A stretch of 64,000 nt of DNA from Cardiocondyla obscurior (Eukaryota; Arthropoda; Insecta; Hymenoptera; Formicidae). Shown piece after piece: positions 36,701-48,692 of the stretch. The number at the start of each line of letters is the position of its first letter. Within the stretch, counting starts at the first letter, position 1. The translations under genes were made by a program, and so were the position numbers. The notes below the pieces were generated by a model. It did not search any database and was not told where the DNA came from. It saw nothing but the letters and a program-made list of their open reading frames with translations. The stretch is taken from contig NC_091867.1 of the NCBI RefSeq assembly GCF_019399895.1, positions 6,337,501 through 6,401,500 on the forward strand, given 5' to 3'.

Positions 36701-38811
36701 CTTTGGTACGAAATTTATAATTCAGACCGTCGGCTTGGCACATTGAAACGTTCGGCACAGATTTCGTGCTGTTAATTACAGACAAGTTGTCTGTAATTGT
36801 CCACTTGCTTCGTAATTTGCTTTCCTTCGCATGTATTCGCTGTTCCTGTTGGTGGTTGAAATTGTGCAGACTGCTCGTTACCAGCGACGTCACGCTACGT
36901 GCTTTCTCCGTTGATAAAGACGTTCCGATCGTACTTCCTTGGGAAGAAAGATGTGACAAAGGGGCAAAAAGATCATAAGTTGTATAAAGCGACACATCAC
37001 CTGGGAACGACGACGTCACGTTGCGTTTGTGATCCGTTACCTCTTTGTTTCCTCCAAACTTCTGAAACGTTTGCACTATTTGCTTTAGTAACTCGCATGT
37101 ACTCTCCTCCCACGTTTGAAAGTGCACGATTAACTCGGGATCTAATCTGTCCAGCAAATTAGGAAAGTGTTGTTTGTTTAAGTAATTATCGAGACTAAGC
37201 CAACCGTTGCTAATGCGCAAAAGTGCATTTATGAGATCGTTAGCAAAGACTTGATCGCCTGCGAAAACTGGAATGCAAGTCGAAGACTTGGTAATCGCTG
37301 TCTTGGTGGCGGCCGACAGGCACGTTAGCCACTTCCGTTTAGAGTCAATTTGCGAATCAACGGAGTCGAGAATATTTTCAGCTTGCGTGCAGCCCCAGTA
37401 AGCTGTCTTGCGAATCAATTCCGGATATTGCGATCTATCGACGCACGGATTATCTGTTTGCACACCTATCGAAGTACTATTTTCGTACTCCAAGCAAAAA
37501 TCGGCAAACCAGTTCGATTTGTTATCACTCGCTCTGTTAAACGTTACAGTATCAGTCTTGCTGTTAGGCTTAGATTCCTCCTTCCCTAAATCGTTTGAAG
37601 ACGTGGTGTTGCATAAGGCAGAGACCATCTTTTCGGCCTCAATCGTAAAATCAAAACTGTTTGAAGATTCGTCGGAATAATGCTCCTCGTCCGTCTTCGC
37701 AATGACAGATTGAGATTTTTGTAAAGCGCACTCGGTAGGCTCGAAATTTTTATTATTACTTGCAGCAGAACGCTCTTCGTTTTTGGAAAACTCGATCTGA
37801 GGAGGCCAACCGTTCTCGCTGTGACTGACTGGAGTAACTTGGAAATCGTGGACGTTCGGCATCTTGTCTGTTTGTTTAAACGATGTGGAATCTGCCGGAG
37901 ATGAAGATTTTTCTCCTCGCGATGGTGCGAGGATTAAACCAACAGGTGAGTTCGAAAAAAATGGAGAAGACGGCACTATTAGTGGAAATTGATTGCTGCT
38001 GAAGCTAGGCAGTGTCGTATAATTGAAACTGGCGCGCGGAAAGGACGAGTTAGCGTTGACAGTTTGCAGACTGCATGTATTTGTAGTTGAGATATTATAG
38101 TAGGAGCTCTGTAATGGCTGATGGTGTTGCTGCGGCTGAACGTTTTGTCGATCCTGGATGAGACAGAGAGTCTGCACGTCTGGTGATTTGAAGTTGAAAG
38201 GCTGCGGTAACACATGAGTCATTCCGGAATTATTACTGTAAGGTTTGTTGTGCAATGGTCCAGCATGAAACGTGGATGAAGATACTATGAAAGATGCGGT
38301 TGACGGAGGGATTGTCGCAATGTTGACGGGTGACTGATCAAAAAGTACCATAGGTTTTGTATTGTACGGTAGCTGCTGCTGCTGCTGATAGCACTGCTGG
38401 CCGTGGGACTTGGTTTTAACGTGCCATTGATTATTCTTTCCTGCGTTCACATAAAATATTTTAATTACTTTGTTTTACAAAACAAAATTAAAAAGAAAAA
38501 ATGAATAAAAAAAAGAGTTTAGTTTACTACATTAATTTAAATTAAAGTCTATTTTTTAAACCTTGGATATGTAAATGGGCAGAGCTCGATGAAACAACGG
38601 GAGACTGAATGTTCGGATAAATGCAGGAAGGGCGAAGCGCTGTTCCACACGGCTGAAGAGTCACCATTGAGTTACTAACGGGGGCAAATAGAATTTGCTG
38701 CTGCTGTTGCTGATGATGATAAACGGACGGCGTTGTTGACGGGCTTAATATCGGGAATGATTTCAGATGATCTTCAGACGATCGTTTCGATCGTGCAGCA
38801 GTCGGACGCAT
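33789..38811 (-). CDS. Large low-complexity protein with a divergent C-terminal bromodomain
   Basis: Five exons join in frame on the minus strand: 38811-38562, 38440-35453, 35225-34420, 34303-34160 and 34019-33789, giving 1472 residues. The first 1300 or so are rich in Ser, Asn, Thr and Gln with poly-Gln runs near the start of exons 1 and 2, and look mostly disordered. There are two exceptions: a hydrophobic, probably folded stretch encoded near 37000-37450 (around WLTCLSAATKTAI and LINALLRISNGWLSLDNYL), and the C-terminus. There, residues from about 1320 to 1435 match a bromodomain: a first helix (DKLEMIHRTIWQM), DYCKVVKRPMFFEIVEYKL, then the helix DFRRIINNARLYYQHDEE and the last helix KIETLAKKLEDLLEEHF. 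The position that binds acetyl-lysine is usually Asn but is Tyr here, so acetyl-lysine reading is doubtful. A nuclear role is likely. I do not recognise the orthologue. Confidence 0.85.
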
Positions 38812-39492
38812 GATCTAGTTAATCCTTGAATCAAATCTGAATCCTCCAGCGTCTCTGAATTGACATCAACAGCTTCTACAAGATGACAGAATTTGTAATT
38901 TCCGTGTTATCGGTATCCTAACTATTCAAGTTATTTAACATCGTAAGTAATTTAAATCTTGGATGCAATTGGTTACATCCTTCGCATTCATACGTCAAAT
39001 TCTGTCGCTTCATTAAATTAACTTCGCGCTGACGTTTTATTGTATTTAACTTCGTATAAATGTAATTATTTACTTGACTAAAGCCATAATGCCGTTGTAA
39101 TAAAGTATATCGCAACCAAAATGCATCACATTAAAAGTAATAAAGTTACGGTAACGTTAATTAAAAAAATTAAATATATATATATATATATATATATTTC
39201 GTTAATTCATAGTGATAGTCGTTTATCTAACCGAGATGAACATAGCCGCTGTATCAGCTGTTGTTATTTAATTTCTTATTGCGAAAAACGCATTTATAAA
39301 AATTAAGTACTGTTTTCATTTTAAAATATTTTAAATATGCAAGTAATTTATAATGCATAAAATAATACTGTTTCTGGATTATATTATTTAATGTGTCTTA
39401 CTGCTATAAATAGCATGGTCTTGCATGCACATCGTAAGAAAAGTGCAGAGTAAGCTAACAGATGGCTCTTCCAGTTAAATTTTGATTCAAAA

Positions 39493-40852
39493 CTAATATG
39501 TTAATTTTAAAGACCTTTTTTTTGGCGTTGCTTCCGTTTCTTCATTATCTATCTTTGGTTCATTCGCAAGGCATACTGTAAATATTGCTTTACCAGCTAT
39601 TCGTTTTCCTAAAAAAACAAAATTAATAAAATAATAATCTAATTTTAAGTCTTTTATAAAATATTTAGTAAAATAATTATAACTTACTCGCTTTTAAAAG
39701 GCAAAGCTGACATTCATTCAATATAACTGCTCTCGCTCTATCTCGTCGCAAACCTAGTACAGATCCACTATGTATTGTGATAAGGTGATTCAATGTGATA
39801 AGTAATTCAATAACAATTAATTATTAATTATGAAAGTAATATTAAAGGATACAGATTTATAATATCGTAAGGACTTCTGATTAAATTCTTGTTATTTGCA
39901 CCACTGGATACAATCATATTCTGCAAATAAACGATCTTAATTAATAAAATATTAATAAAATGAGGATACTTAAAATTGACTATTAAAATATACACACATG
40001 CTATATACTTACCATGCTTATGCGACACATTTGTAGCTGATAGGAATGATGAAGTGCCGCTACACGCGTATCTTGTCTCAAAAGATCTGCATACTGTATT
40101 TCAAAATACAAATCCCTTGCTATTGCTTGCCGATATACTTTTCGATTTATTCTTATCCCAAAAATCTCTGGCTTTATCGTGATGAGATCTGCTTTTATTT
40201 GTGAACAAGCAAACTGAAAAAAAATAAACAAGAGTAATGTGACAAGAACATATACATAAAAAATATTTAAGATTATAATTGCGATTTAAAGTAAATATGT
40301 ATTTTTATATACCTCCAATATGTCTTGCTTAGTTGGAACAAGAGCAAATATATCATACTTTTTGAAATTTGCACATTGAGTCTGTAATAATAAATATTCA
40401 AAGTTTGAGTTGCATTGCTTTCAAAGTAAATGCTTTAAATAATATAATTATTTAATACAAAACTGTACCAATGTGTGGGCCTTTGTAGAACTTGAGCAGA
40501 TAAATGTTATTCTGTTAAGTACACACAGCTTTCCTTTCCACTTCTCATTCAATCTTGAAATGTCTACAGGATCTGGTACTATATTAATTGTTTGATTTTT
40601 TTGTTTCTTTTTCTTTTCAGTATCCATAGCACTTTCATGTAGAGTTTGATTTAAGGCCACTGTTCTATATCCCACTAAAAATCAAACAAATTTATAGAAT
40701 AATAAATTTACCATTATCTTTTATTTCTATATAATTAACTTACTTTCATACAACTTTGACAAAATATTATTTAATTCGTCCATTCCACCGTCCGGAATAT
40801 TTACACACAAGTCGAAAAATCCCTCGTCTGCCTCGAAGTTTTGCATTTTCAT
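39493..40852 (-). CDS. Rpp30: Ribonuclease P/MRP protein subunit p30
   Basis: A protein subunit of nuclear RNase P and RNase MRP, which trim the 5' ends of tRNA precursors and process rRNA. Seven exons on the minus strand join in frame: 40852-40744, 40674-40469, 40381-40313, 40213-40013, 39920-39853, 39767-39688 and 39608-39493, giving 282 residues, close to the usual 265-290. The protein shows the RPP30 polymerase/histidinol-phosphatase-like barrel signatures: FFDLCVNIP at the start, GYRTVALNQTL, KKYDIFALVPTK, CSQIKADLITIKPEIFGI, RDLYFEIQY, then SSGANNKNLIRSPYDIINLGSVLGL. The lysine-rich tail (PKKRSLKL) is usual. Two ATG codons, at 40852 and 40846, are both possible starts and differ by two residues. 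The gene is transcribed away from the cuticle gene at 41.8 kb, so the 900 bp between may serve both. Confidence 0.96.
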
Positions 40853-41720
40853 TAAGTTATTTGAAAACTGTATCAGCATGCAATATTGGCTGAAACAGAC
40901 GTAGTAAAAGTAAATTAGTTATTCTAAACAAAGGCGCCAGTGTTACAATCAATTTCTGTATTAAACTGCAAAATGCTCCATAACCGTAATAAATAAAAAG
41001 GTTACCGGATCCACGTGTGGTACACTTGTGTTTCGCATAAGCACTTTATCGCTGCATTATAGATTTCCAAGTGCGCAAAAGTAATTATTTATATATGTAC
41101 GTTAATTCGCCAATGATTCCGTTAACAAACGATCTCTACATCACGGCAAAATAAAGGAAATTATTAAACGTGATAAATTCTCATCGTGGAGACCACGCGG
41201 ACGCGCGTAAGGCTAACGAGGAACAGCTGTGGAGCAGCTGGGAAGGACGTTCGCCATGTTTGCGAGTCACCAAGGTCCATGCGTCAAGTGGACACTGAGT
41301 AAACGCGCGAGATTTCAATTTCGTCGCGACTGAAAGGAGGAAACGCTTTGTATATGGAAGTTCTTTTTCTAATGTATTTTATTATTACAGGGAAGAAGCT
41401 GTGTAAGGCGAGGCTATTAAGACGTTGCACCGACAACGCAGACCGCAGCGACGCGATGCCGAAATTAATCATCGCGAGTGATTGATATGCTGGAACTATC
41501 TTTTATTCCTATCGCTTCGAACGGCCGCTAATCGGGAATTGTATGGCTGGTCGCTTAATTAGCATACCCTGGGAAAAGAAGGTAAGTCCTTGTTTTGTAT
41601 AGACTTCTAATTAAGCCGAAATACGGATCACCTTCGCCCGCGTATCTTCGATCGAAGGATGCGCCGTGTTCTTGAATGTAGAATAATTCCGCGCGTGTAC
41701 TTTGGGACTCGTTTCGGGAA
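40853..41720. other. Bidirectional intergenic region between Rpp30 and the first CPAP1 gene
   Basis: Less than 1 kb separates two divergently oriented genes. It is AT-rich next to Rpp30 and more CpG-rich from about 41150. Short open frames here have no support. It must hold the Rpp30 promoter and the upstream control region of the cuticle gene. Confidence 0.45.
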
Positions 41721-41721
41721 C

Positions 41722-41756
41722 TATATAAAACTCGAATTCGCAATTCATGATCCAAT
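41722..41756 (+). promoter_or_regulatory. TATA box of the first CPAP1-like gene
   Basis: TATATAAAA at 41722-41730 is a strong TATA box. A start about 30 bp downstream (near 41752-41754) would give a 5' untranslated region of about 45 bases before the ATG at 41799. No perfect initiator is seen at that place. Confidence 0.6.
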
Positions 41757-41798
41757 GCGACCCGTGATTTTGCCGGTACCACTAAATTGAACTCGATC

Positions 41799-43356
41799 AT
41801 GGTGCTCAAGTTAGGGCTCGTCGTGATGATCACCCTTGCGGGCTGCGTGGTACGTATTACTTTTCTGTGTAAAGATAAAAAAAAAATAGCTTTTCGAGGA
41901 ATGAGAGCTACTATTAATTACAATTATAACCAGCATATATATTAATTAATTATAGATATTATCTTGGCTCAATCTAACCCGATTCAAACTTTCTAATTAA
42001 TCTTAGTTTATATTTATAGGCGCACAGAGGGTATTCATACACGCGTCCCGACAAGCAGCTCTCCTACGATCGATGGTATTATCGGGACTCACACGACCAA
42101 TGGTCCGATGAAGGCGGGATTCCTGGCTTGGCTGGAAGAGATTACCCGAATTTTCATCAAGTCCCGTGGACGCGATTCGCGTGCGAATGGAGGTATCCAG
42201 GGTACTACGCCGACCCTGAAGCCGGCTGCCAAGCGTACCACGTCTGCCAGCGTGGTGGCCGTAAGGACTCGTTTCTTTGTCCGAACGGCACGTTATTTAA
42301 TCAGGAGCGACTGGTCTGCACGTGGTGGCACACCGTGGATTGCTCCCGTGCGGCAAGTTTCTACTCCATTAACGAGGCGGTTGCAAAAGCAATGGAGGAA
42401 GCTGATAGGTGAGTACGCATTACGTAACGAATTGTTCAAAATACGTGTGCCGTGCGTCCATGCCGCCGTGCAGCATTCGCATGCGATTGCATAAACGTCA
42501 TCTCCTTATCTCCCGCGGTTCAAGAAAGACCGTTGCAGTAACGCCGTTTCTTTTAATGCTCTCGCTTAATTATCTCATAATAAAATAAAGCGGTAAATAA
42601 GACACGCGTCCCGTTAATTATAATGGGCAAGCTACTTTCCATTCGCGCAGTAGGGCAATCAGACTCCCTCGCTTTTGCCGCAATCGAGCGGCGAAGCCTA
42701 ATGACGGATGTAACATTCAATACGTTAACACCGCGCTGATCCACCGCTGATGTAAATTTTATATCTGCATTGAGCAATTTTATTTCTCTGTACCTACGTA
42801 ACGTACAATTTGCCTTGCGCGTAGAAATAAAAATTTTTTTCTCGCACTCCGCTAGTATTCGTCGATTTTTCTAAACTTCATCGACTATTAGAATTACTGC
42901 GCTGTTATTCATTCTTTTACAATGAAGACGGATTAAAGTAACTGCAGAACAGAAGCCTATCTACTTTGATAAACTTTATACTTTGTGCCGTTGGAACCAC
43001 TCGACTAACCGTTATTCATTCTTTTATATTAAAGACGGATTAAGGTAGCTGGGGAACAGAAGCTGTCCTGGAATTACCAACGTAAATTCAACGAGATCAG
43101 ATCTTGGAATTGGCAGAATGAACAACGAGGATGGAACAAAGGCAACGTTCAAATTCGTTATGATCGAGACAGAAGCTCGGGTTTTCCTAAACAATTTCCT
43201 TCTGAAACACCTGCGCGTTCTAAGTTTTCCGATAAATCCGTACCAAACACGAAGACTCATTACGATAATTCCTCGCGACTAAATTACAAAAACGACACCG
43301 AGTTTGGCAGACAATTGTCTTGGCAGCGTCAACCGACGTTTTACCTGCCCGTATGA
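41799..43356 (+). CDS. Secreted chitin-binding cuticle protein, one CBM14 domain (CPAP1-like)
   Basis: Three exons join in frame: 41799-41849, 42020-42408 and 43035-43356, giving 253 residues. Exon 1 encodes just the signal peptide (MVLKLGLVVMITLAGCV), and the intron falls in phase 0 right after it. A peritrophin-type chitin-binding domain (CBM14/ChtBD2) has its six cysteines at 72, 87, 93, 104, 117 and 125, with the aromatic core PGYYADPEAGC and the signature FLCPNGTLFNQ then VCTWWHTVDC. The C-terminal part (exon 3) is basic, rich in Asn, Arg, Ser and Trp, with no known domain. One chitin-binding domain with a signal peptide defines the CPAP1 group of cuticular proteins, which bind chitin in the exoskeleton or tracheal lining. 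AATAAA at 43567-43572 is the likely polyadenylation signal. An imperfect copy of the exon 3 acceptor and start lies 107 bp upstream in intron 2. Confidence 0.9.
42904..43064 (+). repeat. Tandem partial duplication of a splice acceptor and exon start
   Basis: About 54 bases at 42904-42957 repeat at 43011-43064 with about 85% identity (my count by eye). The second copy spans the acceptor and first codons of exon 3 of the cuticle gene. Both copies share gttattcattctttta and aagacggattaa. The first copy also ends in a usable AG before acggattaaag. Use of that site would give 34 open codons and then a stop at the second copy (TAG at about 43046). Confidence 0.7.
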
Positions 43357-43572
43357 TATGCGAGCAACTAAACGAAAACAATTATTAAAGGAAGTAAGGT
43401 AACGTGTAATTCTAATTTTGAGCTACTTTCAAGAATTTTTTTTATTATTAATTAATTTGATTATTAATTCTCATTGAATTTTATTATTAATTTATATAAT
43501 ATCAATAATTATTAATTGATTGAAACGTTTGACATGTATAAGTTTTTTAAAAAATTATTTTAGGCAAATAAA

Positions 43573-46500
43573 TTGTTATTAGAAAAGAGATAATCACTCT
43601 TAAAAAAAATTTAATCTATCATTCAGAGTACAAGATACACGTGCAAAAACAAAATTTGCAAGCTCAACACAGCAGGCAACAGGAAAATTTCGTAAAACCC
43701 GATGAGTTGGGAAAATTAATATTGAGCTCCGAGCTCCCCGTCTTAGATTTCTCCTTGTTCAGCTAAATGGATTTCTCCAACGCGGGCAATTTATCTAATC
43801 CTCTCGTACTTTTACAGCCGAGCTACATTCAAGACAACTTCGGTTTATAATATCACGATTTATGGACGAAGGAAGGGCCCTCGTCGTCGATAAACGTGCG
43901 ATGAATAAGCGATGGCGCAAACTCAGACGTGGTTCTTTCCTTGATATTTCCCGGTTTTCTCAGGAAAAAAAAAGGGGCAAAACTGAGAGATCCGCGAGGC
44001 GCCTAGATTCTCTGGATCTACAAATCCGTTCGCTGCACTTTTGAATCGGTGCGATAAGCCACGATGAAACAAATACGCTTTCTTTCACTCTGACTTATCG
44101 CCCTAGGGTGCACCAATTCAGAAGTGCAGCGAAGAGGAACAGGTCTTATTATATCTGTCCACTACATCGCGTACCGATTCCGCCGTCACGATCGTTCGCG
44201 TGAAGGTCGATCGTGATCCACGAGGATGGGCGCGCGGTCTCCTTGCCTTAATATTTATTCTCACGGATCGTGCGATCCGAGTGCTCCTATTCGCGGCTCT
44301 CGGGCCAGATGTAGACGTGAAACGGACGTGTGTCAGTTGTGACACGCCGATTGCACGAGGTACCGATGCCTAAGATCTGCTCGTCGTACGCGCGAGCTGA
44401 GGGACCATCGATCAGAGACAGATTTTAGCGACCTTGGGCAAAACTTCTCGCGGGGAATGGCGCTCGTCCCTCGTTCGCGAGGAAAGTAGTTTGAAAAATA
44501 TCTCATTAGAAAATAGCGAGACGCGCGGAGGATATTTGCATTGCGAGGAGAACTCGTAATGTCGGCTGACTTTTTTAACGTACAGCCGCTAAAGATGATT
44601 CTTATTTGCGCAAACTGTGTGAGGCAATATCAACTTCTAAAGTTGTGAAATGTAAAATAAGCTAACAATGGCTGGGGGCTTCATTGAAGTGGTCTTCATT
44701 ATTACTATAGAAATGCTGCTTTTTTTATTAATGGCTTCTCGTGTAATAATTAACCAACGTAGTAAGACATGCGTTTAGAATATGTTTGCTCTTTTCTCGT
44801 AACTGTTTATGAATGATGATAAAGTGACGAGAGAAAGTTGATTTAAAATAATAACGCAGCAAAGCCTGCACAACGCTTCCAAACAATTGTCTCTCCACTA
44901 TTTCTATTTTATAGGAAAACATTTAAAAAATGAAAAAGAAAATTCTTATTTTCTCACTTTTCTAAGTCCTTATGTTTCGGAAAGCATCCCCGTAAGTTTA
45001 TCAATTATCACGCACTTCAATTACCTGAATCTTCCCTTCTCGCAGAAGTTAAATTATTACGGAGTTCAATCAACAGCTAATTACTGTCTCAGATAATAAT
45101 CTGATGAGCATAATCTGCCGTGATGATCGGCACATTAAGAAATTGTAAAAAGAATGGAGCGCGCGAGAGATGGCAAGGACGACTTGTCTTTCTTTTCGAA
45201 TAATCTGTCACTGATGTAACGCGATTGTTGTACGAATTGCTAATAATTCAAATCTTCTCGTCCTGTCCGCCCCAATTTTTTTTTTTTTTTTTTAAAGTAT
45301 ATTCGCAACGTGGATATATATTTAAATTATGCACTCGCCATATCGAACTTTTCTCACGACCGTGCTGCAATCATAATTCTTTCGAGCATCAATGTGATCG
45401 ATTTGTTGCAGTACACTTCGGGATTGTGTAACGGAGAACCATTACCTTCCTTTTTTTCTTTTCTTTATTTTATTTTACTTTTTTCTTATTACCAGAAATT
45501 ATTTTACGGACGGGACAAAGTGACTTAACCGTTTCTTCTCACTTGGCAGATTTCAGCGGATCGTGAGACAATTGTCGATGTTATATGTAGTACAATATAT
45601 AAGTGGATTCCGGGCATGTTTTACGAGGGAACGAATGAAGTCTCGCGCTCGTGAGAACAAATTTGATGTAATTATCGCGGAAGCATTACTCCGCCTTGGA
45701 AAAGCGTTATATGGAAATTGTGCTAATCGTACTTATAAGCTTCTTTACCCGGGCACATACGGTATCACTTAAAAATAATTTCAATTCTTTGTTCAATTAT
45801 TTAATTTTTTTGTTATTTCATTATTTCGTTACTTTATTATTTTTATTAATTTCTTATTTAAAGGTAAAATGTCGCAGATCGTAAACATATCGCGACATCA
45901 TTACTATGTCCTTTGTTCGTGCAAATAATTAAAAAAAAAAAAAAAAAAAAATTATATATCCCGATTAATTTTCATGTATTCATACATTTATCGCGATGTG
46001 AGAACTTATTCGTCATACCGGTGCGTGTGACGAATGCATTGGACATTGCTATTATAATCACAATCAGTTTCTTTTTTCCTTCTACAATGTTTCCTCCATG
46101 TTTATTCTAATTGCCGCGGATTTTATAAAGAATCCTCCAAGTGTTCATAAAACGGATGAATTCTAATACAGCCGATCGTTAGACTTCATTAACGATTAGT
46201 TCTACGGGAACGGGTGATTTTGCAATGCGTAAACGATTATCGCAATCGTATTAAATCGCTGATGGATTTCAGCAGAAACGCTAATACGATTATAGTCGGG
46301 AACCTTTCTACGCTAGACGCCGTGATCATTGATGGATATCGGCAAGTCTCATCCTGTCGCCTTATGAAAATGTATAATGCCTCTTTTTTTATATTGATTT
46401 CCCTTAAACACCCTTCGGATCTCCCGCTTGACAGATTTCCATTATCTCGAATAATTATCGGGCGATAATTATCGCATAATAAGTAAAAAAATGGAATTAT

Positions 46501-48650
46501 TATTGAATACATGTGAATGTAATAATAAAATTAATTAATCGATGAACTTTTTAACGCTAAGAACGGCCAGAGAGAGATACGCAATTAACTGATTTTCGCG
46601 TGACACAGCCAAGGGCGGTGCGGCATCCCTTTCCATTGAAAGAGCGAGGACGCAGTCGCCTTAGGGCTCAGGAGTCTAGTACCCTCGAGGTTTTGCAAAC
46701 TGAAATCTCGTTTGTCCATCGGCGCGGTAACTAGGCAAATAGTTGTATCGATGGTATACTCGCCCCGGGACTTGTTACGACCGGCTCTAATTGCCGCTGA
46801 CTTAGTGCCGGCGTGTGCACGTGGTCGCGAATGGCATCATGTGAAGGGAGCTCAGGCTCCTATTGAGCAGAGGAGACGCGTGTATGGAAATTACGCGGCA
46901 CAACCGTGCCAGGCAAAAAGCCGATATCGGCGCCCGCTTTTGTCCCATCGAGTTACGCGCCGATTGCCTTTATATCGCCCACGCGATGTAATAACTCGCA
47001 CTTTACGGTGAAAGCAGCGAGGAGAACGTGCGAAGACACGTCATGTCACGTCGTTACTACGTCCGACGATGATTGTGCGATGACGCGGACCCGAAACGGA
47101 ATGAGCAAAGAATGCCATCAAAGAACGAGCGATTGCGAACGCAACACTTTGACGACGGATCGCTGCGTCATTTTGCAGTAATTTTTGTATACAATTTTAT
47201 ATGCAATATAATATACTGCAAACGAAAAAATTAACATTACCCTGCTGAGCTTTTAATCATTCTAGATAACTTTAATAGCTCGGTTAGGAAAACGAAGTGA
47301 AAGACCTCGGGTTTCAAAAGCGTTTCTGCGCTCCTCCGGTACGTGTCGAAGGATGCTATTTTCCTCGGCCTTCCGATATCATGCATTATTTATTAGGAAT
47401 CACTTCTCTTCGATCTTAGACAAAAGTTCAGAGTTAGAAGCAACAATACCGTACCTTTACAAGAGTAATTGCGCAATCAATTACAAAAAACAATAAAGTA
47501 AAATAAAGCATTTAAACTGCGGATTAATTTTGTATATTATAATAAAGAAAAGTCCATTAAATAAATTCACTAAAAATTTGCAAAATATAACGTACAAAAA
47601 TATTCGTGAAAAATAATAAGAGATATACTTTCGTTAACGATTTCTCCTGCTTGTCCCGCTCGTTCATCTTTGTTAATGAAAAAATAAAAGATGTAACATG
47701 TTGGTGCCGAGCGTATTTTAACGAGCAGCTAGATAATCACTGCCGCAGCGCGCGAATCTCTTCTTTACCTAAACGCAGATGGATCAAGATGCAGAGACAA
47801 TCTCGCGATCTCCCCGCTTCGAGATCTTCACCGTCGACCAGAGCGGCGCGAAATACGCGGCACTCCGGTAGACGTTACTCTACTTGCAGTATTTCACTTT
47901 CACTAACCCCGGCCTCCCACGAGCTGCTCATCTCCGCGAGATCCCTCGTCAAGACCTCCTCCCCCCTTATGAAGAAGGCCTCCTTGAGCCCCGCAGCGGG
48001 TCACTTACGTCGTGAGGTCGTTCCGTGGATAGCTCGCCGCTTATGGATAGTAATGGACCCGTGCTAGATTCGTTCCCGCTATTTTGGGCTCAACCTGTCG
48101 ATATTTAATTTAGGTAATCACCCGGGGTCGAAGAGGTCCCCAGGCCTTCTCCATCTTCCGCCCGATACTCTTACTTTCAGACGCGGTTCCTGTTCCACGC
48201 ACGAGAACAATTTAGAAAATGTTATATAAAAAATATATATTAAATGATAAAAAAAATTATTTTACCAAGGTATATTATTACCGAACGTAAGAGAAAATAT
48301 TTATAATTATTTTTTAGCATCTCGAATTTATGTAACTGGTGTTATAATTAATATTTCAGCAGATATTATCCTCAATAAATTGTACTATGATCGTGATAAA
48401 TGAGCTACACGTATCTTACGAAGTGCGGCGAACAAAAAGCGACATCGAGATAGTGTCCTCATCTCTTTTGCGATTTTCAGAAGCCGCGAACGCGAAAGGA
48501 TCCAATCCATCGTTGCTCGCGGTTTCGCGTATTTCCCCACCTCCGCATCCCGGGGAGCAGAGGAAAAAAGGGGGCTCGATCTGGAGGAGGTCGAAGGATG
48601 AGCGCCGCGGCTCATCCCTGGTGGGGGCGTATCAGCACTCGGGGTGTTAC
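43573..48650. other. Intergenic region between the two CPAP1-like genes
   Basis: About 5 kb with no supported coding exon. CpG-rich patches occur at about 43850-44560, 46600-47170, 47750-48200 and 48400-48650, in AT-rich DNA with A/T runs. A perfect 22-bp palindrome lies at 46451-46472. The CpG-rich patches are candidates for cis-control of the downstream cuticle gene; no factor site is claimed. Confidence 0.45.
46451..46472. repeat. Perfect 22-bp palindrome
   Basis: ataattatcg, then gg, then cgataattat. The arms are exact reverse complements. The short TAATTA-containing arms could bind a homeodomain dimer, but this is only a guess from composition. Confidence 0.4.
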
Positions 48651-48657
48651 TTAAGGA

Positions 48658-48692
48658 TATATATGCCGATGAAGTTACTTCCACCATCAGTC
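48658..48692 (+). promoter_or_regulatory. TATA plus initiator core promoter of the second CPAP1-like gene
   Basis: TATATAT at 48658-48664 and TCAGTC at 48687-48692 are separated so that the TATA box starts 31 bp upstream of the initiator A (48689), the canonical insect arrangement. A strong donor (gtgagt, GT at 48748-48749) ends a 59-base untranslated first exon, 48689-48747, which joins the acceptor before 49418. Confidence 0.75.
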
